Positions 16,575 through 23,992 of a DNA stretch of 46,064 nt are shown here, one piece after another. Where the stretch lies: contig JAUSLX010000053.1 in assembly GCA_030645775.1 (NCBI GenBank), positions 1 to 46,064 of the forward strand, written 5' to 3'. Made by a program: the position numbers and the translations under genes. How positions within the stretch are numbered: the stretch's first letter is position 1; each line of letters begins with the position of its first letter. The notes beneath the pieces were generated by a model that had not been told where the DNA came from, made no database searches, and saw only the letters and a program-made list of their open reading frames with translations. The DNA comes from Gallionella sp. (GTDB lineage Bacteria > Pseudomonadota > Gammaproteobacteria > Burkholderiales > Gallionellaceae).

Positions 16575-18314
16575 CCTTGTTAATTTCAGTAACGCCGCAA
16601 TTCCCACCGGTTCCTCCGCATGTACTGGCACGACAGCGATCCGTTTTGCATAGCGCTGCTGGACTGATTCGAGTTGCTTCCATTCTTGTTCTGCCCTCAA
16701 CGCTAACAGACGAGAAGCAGGATGTGCTGCTGCAAGACTTTGATTGACGATCCATGCCCACGGTGCTATGCCCGCACGGCGCAAATCCTCTTGCAGATTC
16801 GCAGCCTCCAATACAGGTGTGGTTTCAGCCAGCGTCACAATGAGGATGCGCGTGTGTTGCTGATTTTGGAGTTGCATCATCGGTGTGGTGAAGCGCGTGC
16901 TGTCTTTCATGTTGCGCGCGACTTCACGATGGTATGCACCAGTCGCATCCAGCAGCAATAAGGTATGTCCGGTGGGGGCGGTATCCATCACTACAAAGGC
17001 GTGATTCGCTTCACGTATGGCACGCGAGAACGCCTGGAATACGGCGATTTCTTCAGTACAGGGTGAACGTAAATCTTCTTCCAACAAGGCGCGACCTTGC
17101 GCGTCCAGATGCTTGCCTTTGGTGTCGAGTACGTGCTGACGATATCGCTCGGTCTCCGCAATTGGATCGATGCGACTCAAGGTGAGATTCGCCGTATCAC
17201 CGCGCAAGGTGTCCTCCAGATGCGCAGCCGGATCGGAAGTGGTGAGTTGCACTTTATGTCCACGTGCGGCCAATTCGACAGCGATTGCCGCAGCCATCGT
17301 GGTTTTACCCACGCCGCCTTTGCCCATCAACATGATCAAGCCATGTCCCGCCTTCTCGATCTCATCGACTAAAGCCGATAGCCTTGGCATATCCGCTGTT
17401 CGATGCTCCACAGCATCAGGCAACTTGACCGGCTCATCGTTAAGCAGCGCACGCAGCGCATCCACTCCCACCAGATTGAATGGCAGCAGGTCGCGCTTAT
17501 CCGTTGGTAATGCGCGCAACACTTCCGGCATGGCAGCCAGTGCACCCTGTTCGCGCTTCAAGATTGCCGATGCCACAGGGTCGCTCGCTTCGCTTTCCGG
17601 CATACACCCATTCACCACCAGATATTGGTGAGAAAAACCGATATGAGCCAATTCTTCACTGGTGCGTGCCGCTTCTATCAAGGTGGAACGCTGTGCGCGC
17701 GCCACCAGCACTAACCGTGTTCGACGCGAATCGGCGAGTACCCCGACCGCATCACTGTAACGTTGGCGCTGTTTTTCCAGACCAGACAATGGGCCAAGGC
17801 AAGAAGCGCCTTCAGGGTTGTCGTCCAGGAATCCACTCCAGGCACCAGGTAATTGCAGCAAACGAATCGTATGTCCCGTAGGAGCCGTATCGAAGATGAT
17901 GTGATCGAAAGGTTCGATCATGGCCGGATTGGTCAGCAACTCAGTGAACTCATCGAATGCTGCAATTTCGGTGGTGCAAGCACCAGAGAGCTGTTCCTCA
18001 ATGCCACGTACAACGGCTTCCGGCAGCACGCCGCGCACCGGCCCCACGATGCGGTCGCGGTAGGCTTGCGCTGCTGCCTGCGGGTCGATCTCCAATGCAG
18101 ACAGATTACCCACCAAAGGGATGTGAGTGATGGCGTTACCAATCGTGACACCGAACACCTGCCCCACGTTCGAAGCAGGATCGGTGCTCACCAGAAGAAC
18201 ACGCTTCCCCTGATCTGCCAAACATACTGCAGCGGCGCAAGCGAGCGAGGTCTTGCCCACACCGCCTTTGCCGGTAAAGAACAGGAATTGAGGAGCATCT
18301 TTTAGCAGTTTCAT
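16572..18314 (-). CDS. arsA: Arsenite-translocating ATPase ArsA
   Basis: ArsA is the soluble ATPase that energises arsenite efflux. The 580-aa protein has two homologous halves, with P-loops GKGGVGKT at residues 15-22 and 331-338 and two copies of DTAPTGHT. Cys113, Cys172 and Cys419 sit where the As(III)/Sb(III)-binding cysteines 113, 172 and 422 of the E. coli plasmid ArsA are found. I chose ATG 18314 because the family starts shortly before the first P-loop and AAGGTAAG lies upstream; a frame start at 18368 lies inside arsD. ArsA is best known with ArsB, and pairing with Acr3 together with ArsD is also a known operon type. Confidence 0.96.
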   Translation of the reverse strand: MKLLKDAPQFLFFTGKGGVGKTSLACAAAVCLADQGKRVLLVSTDPASNVGQVFGVTIGNAITHIPLVGNLSALEIDPQAAAQAYRDRIVGPVRGVLPEAVVRGIEEQLSGACTTEIAAFDEFTELLTNPAMIEPFDHIIFDTAPTGHTIRLLQLPGAWSGFLDDNPEGASCLGPLSGLEKQRQRYSDAVGVLADSRRTRLVLVARAQRSTLIEAARTSEELAHIGFSHQYLVVNGCMPESEASDPVASAILKREQGALAAMPEVLRALPTDKRDLLPFNLVGVDALRALLNDEPVKLPDAVEHRTADMPRLSALVDEIEKAGHGLIMLMGKGGVGKTTMAAAIAVELAARGHKVQLTTSDPAAHLEDTLRGDTANLTLSRIDPIAETERYRQHVLDTKGKHLDAQGRALLEEDLRSPCTEEIAVFQAFSRAIREANHAFVVMDTAPTGHTLLLLDATGAYHREVARNMKDSTRFTTPMMQLQNQQHTRILIVTLAETTPVLEAANLQEDLRRAGIAPWAWIVNQSLAAAHPASRLLALRAEQEWKQLESVQQRYAKRIAVVPVHAEEPVGIAALLKLTR

Positions 18315-18336
18315 GTAACTTACCTTATGGTGTGTC

Positions 18337-18711
18337 CTAGCAGCACTTGCTACCCGAACAACATTCATCGGACTTTACTTCTGTCACTGCCATCGCCCCC
18401 AGGGCTTCAGAAAATCCGGCGAAGCGTGCCAACTCTTTGCGTGTCGGATAGCGTCCAGCCATGACAATTTCCCCGTCGAGCAGGATCAACGGCAGACCTT
18501 CCGCCCCAGAACGCTCAAGAAAACCTTTGACTACTGCACTGTCGGCAAATGCCATCGGTTGCTGCGCGAGGTTGAAGCGTTCGATGTGTCCACCTGCATG
18601 CTTAAGCCAATCCACATCAGCGCTGAAATCCACCAGCGCCTGATCCACTTCAGTTCCACATACGCCCGTGCTGCAACACAAAGCCGGATCGAATACTTGT
18701 AGCTTCTTCAT
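18337..18711 (-). CDS. arsD: Arsenic metallochaperone ArsD
   Basis: ArsD hands arsenite to ArsA and can act as a weak repressor. The 124-aa protein starts MKKLQVFDPALCCSTGVCG, with Cys12, Cys13 and Cys18, the known metalloid-transfer cysteines. It ends with a Cys-rich tail (CCSGSKCC), as many ArsD proteins do. The ATG at 18711 is preferred over 18726 because it matches the family start. It lies 11 bases after the arsC stop and 22 bases before arsA. Confidence 0.95.
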   Translation of the reverse strand: MKKLQVFDPALCCSTGVCGTEVDQALVDFSADVDWLKHAGGHIERFNLAQQPMAFADSAVVKGFLERSGAEGLPLILLDGEIVMAGRYPTRKELARFAGFSEALGAMAVTEVKSDECCSGSKCC

Positions 18712-18722
18712 GGCAGCCTCTA

Positions 18723-19220
18723 TCAATCCTTAGTACAACCAATTTCGCTCAACCTGTCTTTCAAGGCCAGTTTGTCGAGCTTCTCGATAGGCAATGACAT
18801 GAACAAACCGATACGACGCGCCAACTGTTCCGCTGCTTTGTTGAATGCAGCACGACGCGCATCGTCGCCTTCGATATGTGCCGGGTCTGGTATGCCCCAA
18901 TGCGCAGTCATCGGAGCGCCATACCACACAGGACAAATCTCACCTGCTGCGTTATCGCAAACGGTGAATACGAAATCAAATGCAGGCGCGCCTGGAGCGG
19001 AGAATTCGTCCCAGCTTTTGCTGCGCAGACCTTCGATACTGTGACCATGCGCCTGTAACCACTCGATCGCACCAGGATTGACCTTGCCCGCAGGCTTGCT
19101 ACCGGCGCTGTATGCCTTGAATTTGCCTTTACCCAGGCTATTGAACAGCACTTCGCCCAAGACGCTTCGGGCGGAGTTGCCCGTGCACAGGATCAGTACG
19201 TTGTATTGCTTTTCACTCAT
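18723..19220 (-). CDS. arsC: Arsenate reductase, thioredoxin-coupled phosphatase-like type
   Basis: ArsC reduces arsenate to arsenite so that it can be exported. The low-molecular-weight phosphatase loop is CTGNSARS (residues 12-19). The resolving cysteines Cys88 (TVCDNA) and Cys96 (EICPVW) match the thioredoxin-coupled family, not the glutaredoxin-coupled ArsC of E. coli. The length of 165 aa is a little longer than the Staphylococcus form. AAGGAAG precedes the ATG. It is the second gene of the arsR-arsC-arsD-arsA-acr3 operon. Confidence 0.95.
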   Translation of the reverse strand: MSEKQYNVLILCTGNSARSVLGEVLFNSLGKGKFKAYSAGSKPAGKVNPGAIEWLQAHGHSIEGLRSKSWDEFSAPGAPAFDFVFTVCDNAAGEICPVWYGAPMTAHWGIPDPAHIEGDDARRAAFNKAAEQLARRIGLFMSLPIEKLDKLALKDRLSEIGCTKD

Positions 19221-19241
19221 TTCATTCTTCCTTTGAAGTTA

Positions 19242-19565
19242 TCAACATTTCCTGGTTGGTGTCTTGCATACCGCATCGTTACCGCCACAGCAGTTCTCAG
19301 TCAGATAATCCACCATGCCGTTCATCACCGTAAAATTTGCAGCGTAGTAAACGAAACGGCCATCCTGTCTGCTCTCTACCAGCCCTGCATGGCTGAGCGT
19401 CTTGAAGTGGAACGACATATTGGCGGGTGAAACCTTCAGCGTCTCCGCAATCTGCCCTGCCGCCAATCCTTCCGGCCCGGTTGCCACCAACAGGCGATAG
19501 ATAGCCAAACGAGTCGGCTGCGCCAGTGCCGCTAATGCCTTAACTACCTGTGTCGGTTCCATCAT
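19242..19565 (-). CDS. arsR: ArsR-family arsenite-responsive repressor
   Basis: This winged-helix repressor should block the ars operon until As(III) binds. The DNA-recognition region is SPANMSFHFKTLSHAGLV. The 107-aa protein lacks the classical CVC metal site in the recognition helix. Instead it has Cys92-Cys93 (ENCCGG), Cys100 and Cys107 near the C-terminus, as in the Acidithiobacillus ferrooxidans type of ArsR. I chose the second ATG (MEPTQ) following family starts; 19577 is an alternative four codons upstream. It leads the operon. Confidence 0.93.
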   Translation of the reverse strand: MMEPTQVVKALAALAQPTRLAIYRLLVATGPEGLAAGQIAETLKVSPANMSFHFKTLSHAGLVESRQDGRFVYYAANFTVMNGMVDYLTENCCGGNDAVCKTPTRKC

Positions 19566-19576
19566 TTTAGATTTCA

Positions 19577-19597
19577 ATTATTAAACGATTATTAAAA
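19577..19597 (-). promoter_or_regulatory. Candidate ars operator/promoter with direct repeats
   Basis: Just upstream of arsR the sequence holds ATTATTAAAC (19577-19586) and ATTATTAAAA (19588-19597), two near-identical decamers spaced 11 bp apart, about one helical turn. On the minus strand they provide TAATAAT-like -10 sequences. AT-rich repeats at this place fit an ArsR operator over the promoter. Confidence 0.45.
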
Positions 19598-19664
19598 CGT
19601 CGTGCCATTTAACCACAAAGGATATGCCTATTCAATACCAAGCCTCTTCCAATATGAAATGAGT

Positions 19665-19718
19665 CTAACGGGCATAACAGACCACATATCAGGGGTGGCT
19701 GCTCGCCATGCACGTTAG
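19665..19718. repeat. Hairpin repeat, copy C (inverted orientation)
   Basis: CTAACGGGCAT (19665-19675) and ATGCACGTTAG (19708-19718) form the arms. The right half, from ATCAGGGGTGGCTGC to the end, is the inverse of copies A and B with one change. The left arm is degenerate inside. It lies between arsR and the kinase gene. Confidence 0.75.
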
Positions 19719-19736
19719 TGCGGCTATAATCCGCAC
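19718..19736 (+). promoter_or_regulatory. Probable -10 box inside a perfect 6-bp inverted repeat
   Basis: TATAAT (19725-19730) lies 34 bases upstream of the kinase ATG. It is flanked exactly by GTGCGG and CCGCAC, so the box sits in the loop of a small palindrome. No convincing -35 is visible. Confidence 0.5.
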
Positions 19737-19763
19737 ATCTCAATCACTTACTCAGACAACGAC

Positions 19764-20702
19764 ATGAAGACTCTCATCTGCGGTTCGATGGCTTACGACA
19801 CCATCATGGTGTTCAAGGACCAGTTCAAGAAACACATACTGCCCGAGCAAATTCACATCCTCAATGTTGCCTTTCTGGTACCGGAAATGCGCCGCGAATA
19901 CGGCGGCTGTGCGGGCAACATCGCTTATAACCTGCAACTGCTGGGCGGCAAGCCGCTGATTATGGCGACCGTGGGCGACGACTTCGGCCCTTATGCCAAA
20001 CGACTGGAAAAACTGGGCATCACCCAGACTCATATCCGCCACATACCGGACAGCTTCACCGGCCAGGCCTTCATCACCACCGATCTGGACGACAACCAGA
20101 TCACCGCCTTCCATCCGGGCGCGATGGGTTTCTCCGAGCAAAACAAGGTCGCTCAGGCCAGCGAAATCACCCTCGGCATCGTCTCGCCTGACGGACGCGA
20201 CGGCATGATAGAACACGCCGAACAGTTCGTCGAAGCGGGCGTGCCATTCGTGTTCGATCCGGGTCAGGGCATGCCGATGTTCGGCAAAAACGATCTGCTG
20301 CGCTTCATCGATCAGGCTACCTATGTGACCGTGAACGATTACGAAGCCAAACTGCTGGAAGAAAAGACCGGCAAGACGCTGAGTGAGATCGCCCAGTCGG
20401 TGACGGCCCTGATCGTCACGCTGGGTGCGGACGGTTCGCTGATTTATGCAGATGGCAAAGAGATCGCCATACCGACACCCAAACCTGCCGCCGTGGTCGA
20501 TCCTACCGGCTGCGGCGACGCCTATCGCGCAGGCCTGATGTATGGCATCCAGCGTGGCTGGGACTGGGAAACCACCGGACGCCTCGCGTCGCTGATGGGT
20601 TCGATCAAGATTGCCAGTCGCGGCGGCCAGAACCACGCGCCCGGCAAGGACGACATCATGGCGCAATTCGAGCGCCACTTCGGCTTCGCAGTTAAGCTGT
20701 AA
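19764..20702 (+). CDS. PfkB-family carbohydrate/adenosine kinase
   Basis: This is a ribokinase-like enzyme that phosphorylates a sugar or nucleoside hydroxyl with ATP. The anion-hole and catalytic motif DPTGCGDAYRAG lies in the C-terminal third, with the aspartate base in GCGD. The substrate-side glycines are in YGGCAGNIAYNL. The 312-aa protein resembles bacterial adenosine kinases of this family, but the exact substrate cannot be read from the sequence. A 308-codon frame on the other strand is a shadow. The gene is followed three bases later by the lipoprotein gene, so the two are probably co-transcribed. Confidence 0.9.
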   Translation: MKTLICGSMAYDTIMVFKDQFKKHILPEQIHILNVAFLVPEMRREYGGCAGNIAYNLQLLGGKPLIMATVGDDFGPYAKRLEKLGITQTHIRHIPDSFTGQAFITTDLDDNQITAFHPGAMGFSEQNKVAQASEITLGIVSPDGRDGMIEHAEQFVEAGVPFVFDPGQGMPMFGKNDLLRFIDQATYVTVNDYEAKLLEEKTGKTLSEIAQSVTALIVTLGADGSLIYADGKEIAIPTPKPAAVVDPTGCGDAYRAGLMYGIQRGWDWETTGRLASLMGSIKIASRGGQNHAPGKDDIMAQFERHFGFAVKL

Positions 20703-20705
20703 GCC

Positions 20706-21146
20706 ATGCGCCGACTGTTACTGGTTTTCGCGCTGTTGCTCGCCGGCTGCGCAGGCGGCCAGCATGGCGTCAACTCGGCGCACAAGGAAGCCATCAAGCT
20801 GGGTGTGATTGAAAGCGTTACGCCCATCGAAATGGACGCCAGTTCCGCTGCGGGCTCGACAGCTGGCAGCATCTTCGGCCAGGTCGGCGGAGCCAGCACT
20901 GGCGACGGGCGCGGCGCAGTGGTCGGCTCGGTATTGGGCACCGTGCTCGGCGGCACACTCGGGCACCAGGCTGGCATCGCCACCCGGCCCGGCCTGGAGA
21001 TTTGGGTAAGGCTGGACGGAGCGGAACAAAGCACTTATGTGATGCAACCCGGCAAACCCGATATATTCAAAGTCGGCGACCGGGTGCGCATCGTGAGTAA
21101 GAAGGGTAGTACGCTGGTCGAACTGGACACACAAACAAAACCCTGA
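20706..21146 (+). CDS. Glycine-zipper outer-membrane lipoprotein (SlyB/Pcp-like)
   Basis: The lipobox LLAGC places the lipidated cysteine at residue 15, so the mature protein is a lipoprotein. A glycine-zipper segment follows, with repeated G-x-x-x-G spacing in AAGSTAGSIFGQVGG, GAVVGSVLGTVLGG and TLGHQAG. A small C-terminal beta domain (GLEIWVRLDG) ends the protein. The length of 146 aa and the organisation resemble SlyB/Pcp lipoproteins, which support outer-membrane integrity. It lies directly behind the kinase gene and converges on the toxin gene. Confidence 0.88.
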   Translation: MRRLLLVFALLLAGCAGGQHGVNSAHKEAIKLGVIESVTPIEMDASSAAGSTAGSIFGQVGGASTGDGRGAVVGSVLGTVLGGTLGHQAGIATRPGLEIWVRLDGAEQSTYVMQPGKPDIFKVGDRVRIVSKKGSTLVELDTQTKP

Positions 21147-21171
21147 TGCGGCAAAACCCGCGACTCACATA

Positions 21172-21447
21172 TCAATGCTTGAGATTGCGATAAAAATTCT
21201 CGTGCGTTCCAACCAGTAACAACACACGCGTTGCCGGATCATATTCGTAGGCCAACAAAAACAACTGGTTCACGCAGTCGAATTTGTGAACATAAATCCC
21301 GGCAAGGTCGCCTTTTTTTGCTTCTCCAATGGATGGATCACCCATGATCTCGGCCACGGCCCGATCAACGGCATCCTTCTGGTTATTGTGCAACTTCTTG
21401 TAAGCACGCGAAAATGCGTTGGATTGCTGAATGCAAACTTCAGCCAC
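21172..21447 (-). CDS. RelE/ParE-like type II toxin
   Basis: This small basic protein of 91 aa has the RelE/ParE fold pattern: an N-terminal helical hairpin (FSRAYKKLHNNQKDAVDRAV) and a C-terminal beta sheet ending in LLVGTHENFYRNLKH. Such toxins cleave mRNA on the ribosome or poison gyrase; which applies here is not clear. The gene overlaps the antitoxin gene by eight bases, the usual arrangement of antitoxin first, toxin second. Confidence 0.85.
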   Translation of the reverse strand: MAEVCIQQSNAFSRAYKKLHNNQKDAVDRAVAEIMGDPSIGEAKKGDLAGIYVHKFDCVNQLFLLAYEYDPATRVLLLVGTHENFYRNLKH

Positions 21448-21667
21448 GGAATTGTCCTGGCACGAATGCAGTAAATTGTTTACGATCTTCCGCCTTGGAG
21501 ATCATCAGATCCCGAACAAAATCTATCGGCAAATCCGGATTATCCAGCGCCGCCCTGCCCACCTTCGCCCAAAACTCAAGCTGTCCCGCGATGGTTCGAC
21601 ACTCACCTTGCGATGCATTTTTCGCTTGCTCATACAACTCATCATCAATACGTACAGACATGCTCAT
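21440..21667 (-). CDS. ParD-like type II antitoxin
   Basis: The 75-aa protein MSMSVRIDDELYEQAK... matches the ParD-like antitoxin family, recognisable by GQLEFWAKVGRAALDNPDLP. A ribbon-helix-helix DNA-binding fold is expected, which would autorepress the operon and neutralise the adjacent RelE-like toxin. It starts about 40 bases from the waaA stop, so it may also receive read-through from waaA. Confidence 0.87.
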   Translation of the reverse strand: MSMSVRIDDELYEQAKNASQGECRTIAGQLEFWAKVGRAALDNPDLPIDFVRDLMISKAEDRKQFTAFVPGQFRG

Positions 21668-21709
21668 GATTTATCTCCGTCACCACAAAGGTGGTAAATC
21701 GTAACCAGA

Positions 21710-23053
21710 TCACCTCTGTAATGCAAGCACCTTGTTGATTACTGCCATCGCCTTGTCGGTCGCACCCTGATGCGCAGCAACGAACTGCACACCTTTTTGA
21801 CCCATACCCGCCAATGTCACGGTATCGTTCAGCAGCTTTCCCGCAACCTGAAATAACTCCTGCGCATCGCTGACCCGAACCGCCGCACCCGCTTCGATGG
21901 CCAGCCGGGTGGCATCGGCAAAATTACAGGTATGCGGGCCGATCAGCACGGGCGTGCCGACCGAGCAGGCTTCGATCAGGTTCTGCCCGCCGAACGGCAA
22001 CAGGCTGCCGCCGATACAGGCGAGATCGGCGGCAGCATAATAGGCAAACATCTCGCCCATGCTGTCTCCCAGCACCACCTGAATTTCTGCCGACACCTCC
22101 CGGTTCTCGCTTCTGCGCTGGTAGCGTAGGCCACGTCTGGCGAGCAGGTCGGCGATTTCGTTAAAACGCTGCGGGTGGCGCGGCACGACGACCAGCAAGA
22201 CATCTTTCATATTGCCCTGCCCTGAAAACGCATCCAGCAGCAGGACTTCTTCGCCCTCACGCGTGCTGGCTGCCAAAAAGACTTTTCGGGTCGCGCCGAA
22301 CTGTCGGCGCAGCGCATTGCCCAGCTCCAGCATAACGTGCGGCGCTTCGATGTCGAATTTAAGATTGCCCATTACCGAAACATTTTGTGCGCCCAGTTGC
22401 GTCAGCCGTGCCGCATCGTCCGGCGTTTGCGCCGCAATGGCGTCGAGTTCAAGCAAGGCATTGCGTGTCAGGCTTGCAACACGCGCATAACCTCGGCCTG
22501 ATTTTTCCGACAGGCGTGCATTGATTAGCAGCATCGGGACACCCGCCGCATGACCTTCATGGATCAAATTGAACCAAATTTCGGTTTCCATCAGGATGCC
22601 GACTGCTGGCCTGAAGTGACGCAGGAAGCGCCGCACCGCGAACGGATAGTCATAGGGCAGATACACCCGTTGCACGCCATCGCCATATAACTGCTCGCTG
22701 GTAGCACGCCCGGTCGGCGTGGTGTGGGTCAGCAGAATTTGATGACCCGGATAAGCTGCGCGCAGTCTGGCGACCAGACTCACCGTTGCACGGGTCTCGC
22801 CGACCGATACCGCGTGCAGCCAAATGACAGTCGGGCTGATGCCGCATGGGCATTCCCACGGAATATAAGGCGACAAATCGCCTATTCCTGAATGAAAGCC
22901 CGACCTACGATGCTCCGTGACAGGGGGCGGGTAAAAGCCGAAGCGCTCAGCCAAATGCCGGAGATATTCCGGTTGGCGACGGGCGCGCAGGGCCAGGCGC
23001 ACAAAAACAAAGGGCAATAACAGCCACAGCAATAATGTATAGAGGAATCTCAC
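21710..23053 (-). CDS. waaA: 3-deoxy-D-manno-octulosonic acid (Kdo) transferase
   Basis: WaaA (KdtA) adds Kdo to lipid A precursor at the cytoplasmic face of the inner membrane. The 447-aa protein starts with an N-terminal membrane anchor (FLYTLLLWLLLPFVFV). LHAVSVGETRA, with the catalytic glutamate of the family, follows, and SLLPFGGQNLIEACSVGTPV is the nucleotide-sugar site. Between FGFYPPP and VIWLHAVSV lie about 27 residues absent from ordinary WaaA proteins. They are encoded by a palindromic repeat (22,830-22,904) inserted without breaking the frame. The start overlaps the apaH stop by four bases. Confidence 0.94.
   Translation of the reverse strand: MRFLYTLLLWLLLPFVFVRLALRARRQPEYLRHLAERFGFYPPPVTEHRRSGFHSGIGDLSPYIPWECPCGISPTVIWLHAVSVGETRATVSLVARLRAAYPGHQILLTHTTPTGRATSEQLYGDGVQRVYLPYDYPFAVRRFLRHFRPAVGILMETEIWFNLIHEGHAAGVPMLLINARLSEKSGRGYARVASLTRNALLELDAIAAQTPDDAARLTQLGAQNVSVMGNLKFDIEAPHVMLELGNALRRQFGATRKVFLAASTREGEEVLLLDAFSGQGNMKDVLLVVVPRHPQRFNEIADLLARRGLRYQRRSENREVSAEIQVVLGDSMGEMFAYYAAADLACIGGSLLPFGGQNLIEACSVGTPVLIGPHTCNFADATRLAIEAGAAVRVSDAQELFQVAGKLLNDTVTLAGMGQKGVQFVAAHQGATDKAMAVINKVLALQR
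22830..22904. repeat. Palindromic element inserted in frame in waaA
   Basis: The outer arms GTCGGGCT (22830-22837) and AGCCCGAC (22897-22904) are perfect inverses. Inside, AGGCGA-CAAA-TCGCCT (22868-22883) forms a hairpin whose stem continues as GGAAT/ATTCC with a two-base bulge. The element encodes the extra peptide of WaaA, with residues such as GIGDLSPYIPWECPCG. Confidence 0.8.
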
Positions 23054-23874
23054 CAGTGCTTGGCCACGGAGGGGTTAGCGCAAGCCGCCTGTATCACCTC
23101 GCGGTCTTGCAGACGGATCGCTGTCATCGGCCCGCCCCACAGACAGCCGGTATCCAGCGCGATGGCGTTTTCCTTAATCATCAAGCCCAGCGCAGACCAG
23201 TGTCCGAATATCACCGTTGATTTCTGACTGGCACGCCCGGGTATGTCAAACCAGGGACGGTAGCCTGTCGGAATCTTGTGCTTCTCCGCCTTGAAATCAA
23301 ACTCCATTTCGCCGCTATCGGTGCAGATGCGCATCCGTGTCAGCGCGTTGGTAATCACCCGCAAACGCTTGTAACCCGTCAACCCGTCAGCCCATGCATC
23401 GGGTTTGTTGCCGTACATGTGCGCGAGAAAGTCCATATAGTCAGGGCCACGCAGCGCCGCTTCGACCTCGCCCGCCAGACGGGCGGCCTGTTCCACCGTC
23501 CAGTCCGGCAACAGCCCGGCATGCACCAGCACGAAATCCCCTTCAGCATGCAGCAAACGCTGGTGGCGCAGCCAGGTCAGCAATTCCTCGCGATCCGGCG
23601 CATGCAGAATTTCATCCAGCGTGTCGCCCCGATACAGCTTGGATGTTCCTGCTGCAACCGCGAGCAAATGCAGGTCGTGATTGCCGAGCACGGTGATTGC
23701 ACTGTCGCCCAGCGACTTGACCAGGCGTAACACCTGCAAGGAATCAGGGCCACGATTGACCAGATCGCCGACCAGCCACAACTTATCCGAACCCGGATCA
23801 AAACGTATTTTTTCCAGCAACTGCACCAATTCCGTGTGACAGCCCTGGATGTCCCCAACTGCATAAACCGCCAT
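23050..23874 (-). CDS. apaH: Symmetrical bis(5'-nucleosyl)-tetraphosphatase
   Basis: ApaH hydrolyses Ap4A to two ADP and also removes Np4 caps from RNA. The metallophosphatase motifs are MAVYAVGDIQGC, GDLVNRGPDS and GNHDLHLL. At 274 aa it has the usual length. I chose ATG 23874 because all family starts look like MAxYAxGDxQG; the longer open frame to 24003 adds 43 unrelated residues. It is the first gene of the pair apaH-waaA and diverges from the MBOAT gene across about 118 bases. Confidence 0.95.
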   Translation of the reverse strand: MAVYAVGDIQGCHTELVQLLEKIRFDPGSDKLWLVGDLVNRGPDSLQVLRLVKSLGDSAITVLGNHDLHLLAVAAGTSKLYRGDTLDEILHAPDREELLTWLRHQRLLHAEGDFVLVHAGLLPDWTVEQAARLAGEVEAALRGPDYMDFLAHMYGNKPDAWADGLTGYKRLRVITNALTRMRICTDSGEMEFDFKAEKHKIPTGYRPWFDIPGRASQKSTVIFGHWSALGLMIKENAIALDTGCLWGGPMTAIRLQDREVIQAACANPSVAKHW

Positions 23875-23992
23875 CGCACTTTCCCGGCAAAATATCCTGA
23901 TAAAATAGCGTACCAGATTTTTGCGCATCTTCGATGAAATCCATGCTGCTTTTACGTGATAATCTTCCAACCCCCACCCATTTCGCCGCCTG

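Noticed and set aside
19752-20678. A 308-codon open frame on the minus strand
   Set aside because: It is antisense to the PfkB-family kinase along its whole length, its residues show no family pattern, and the plus frame has clear catalytic motifs.
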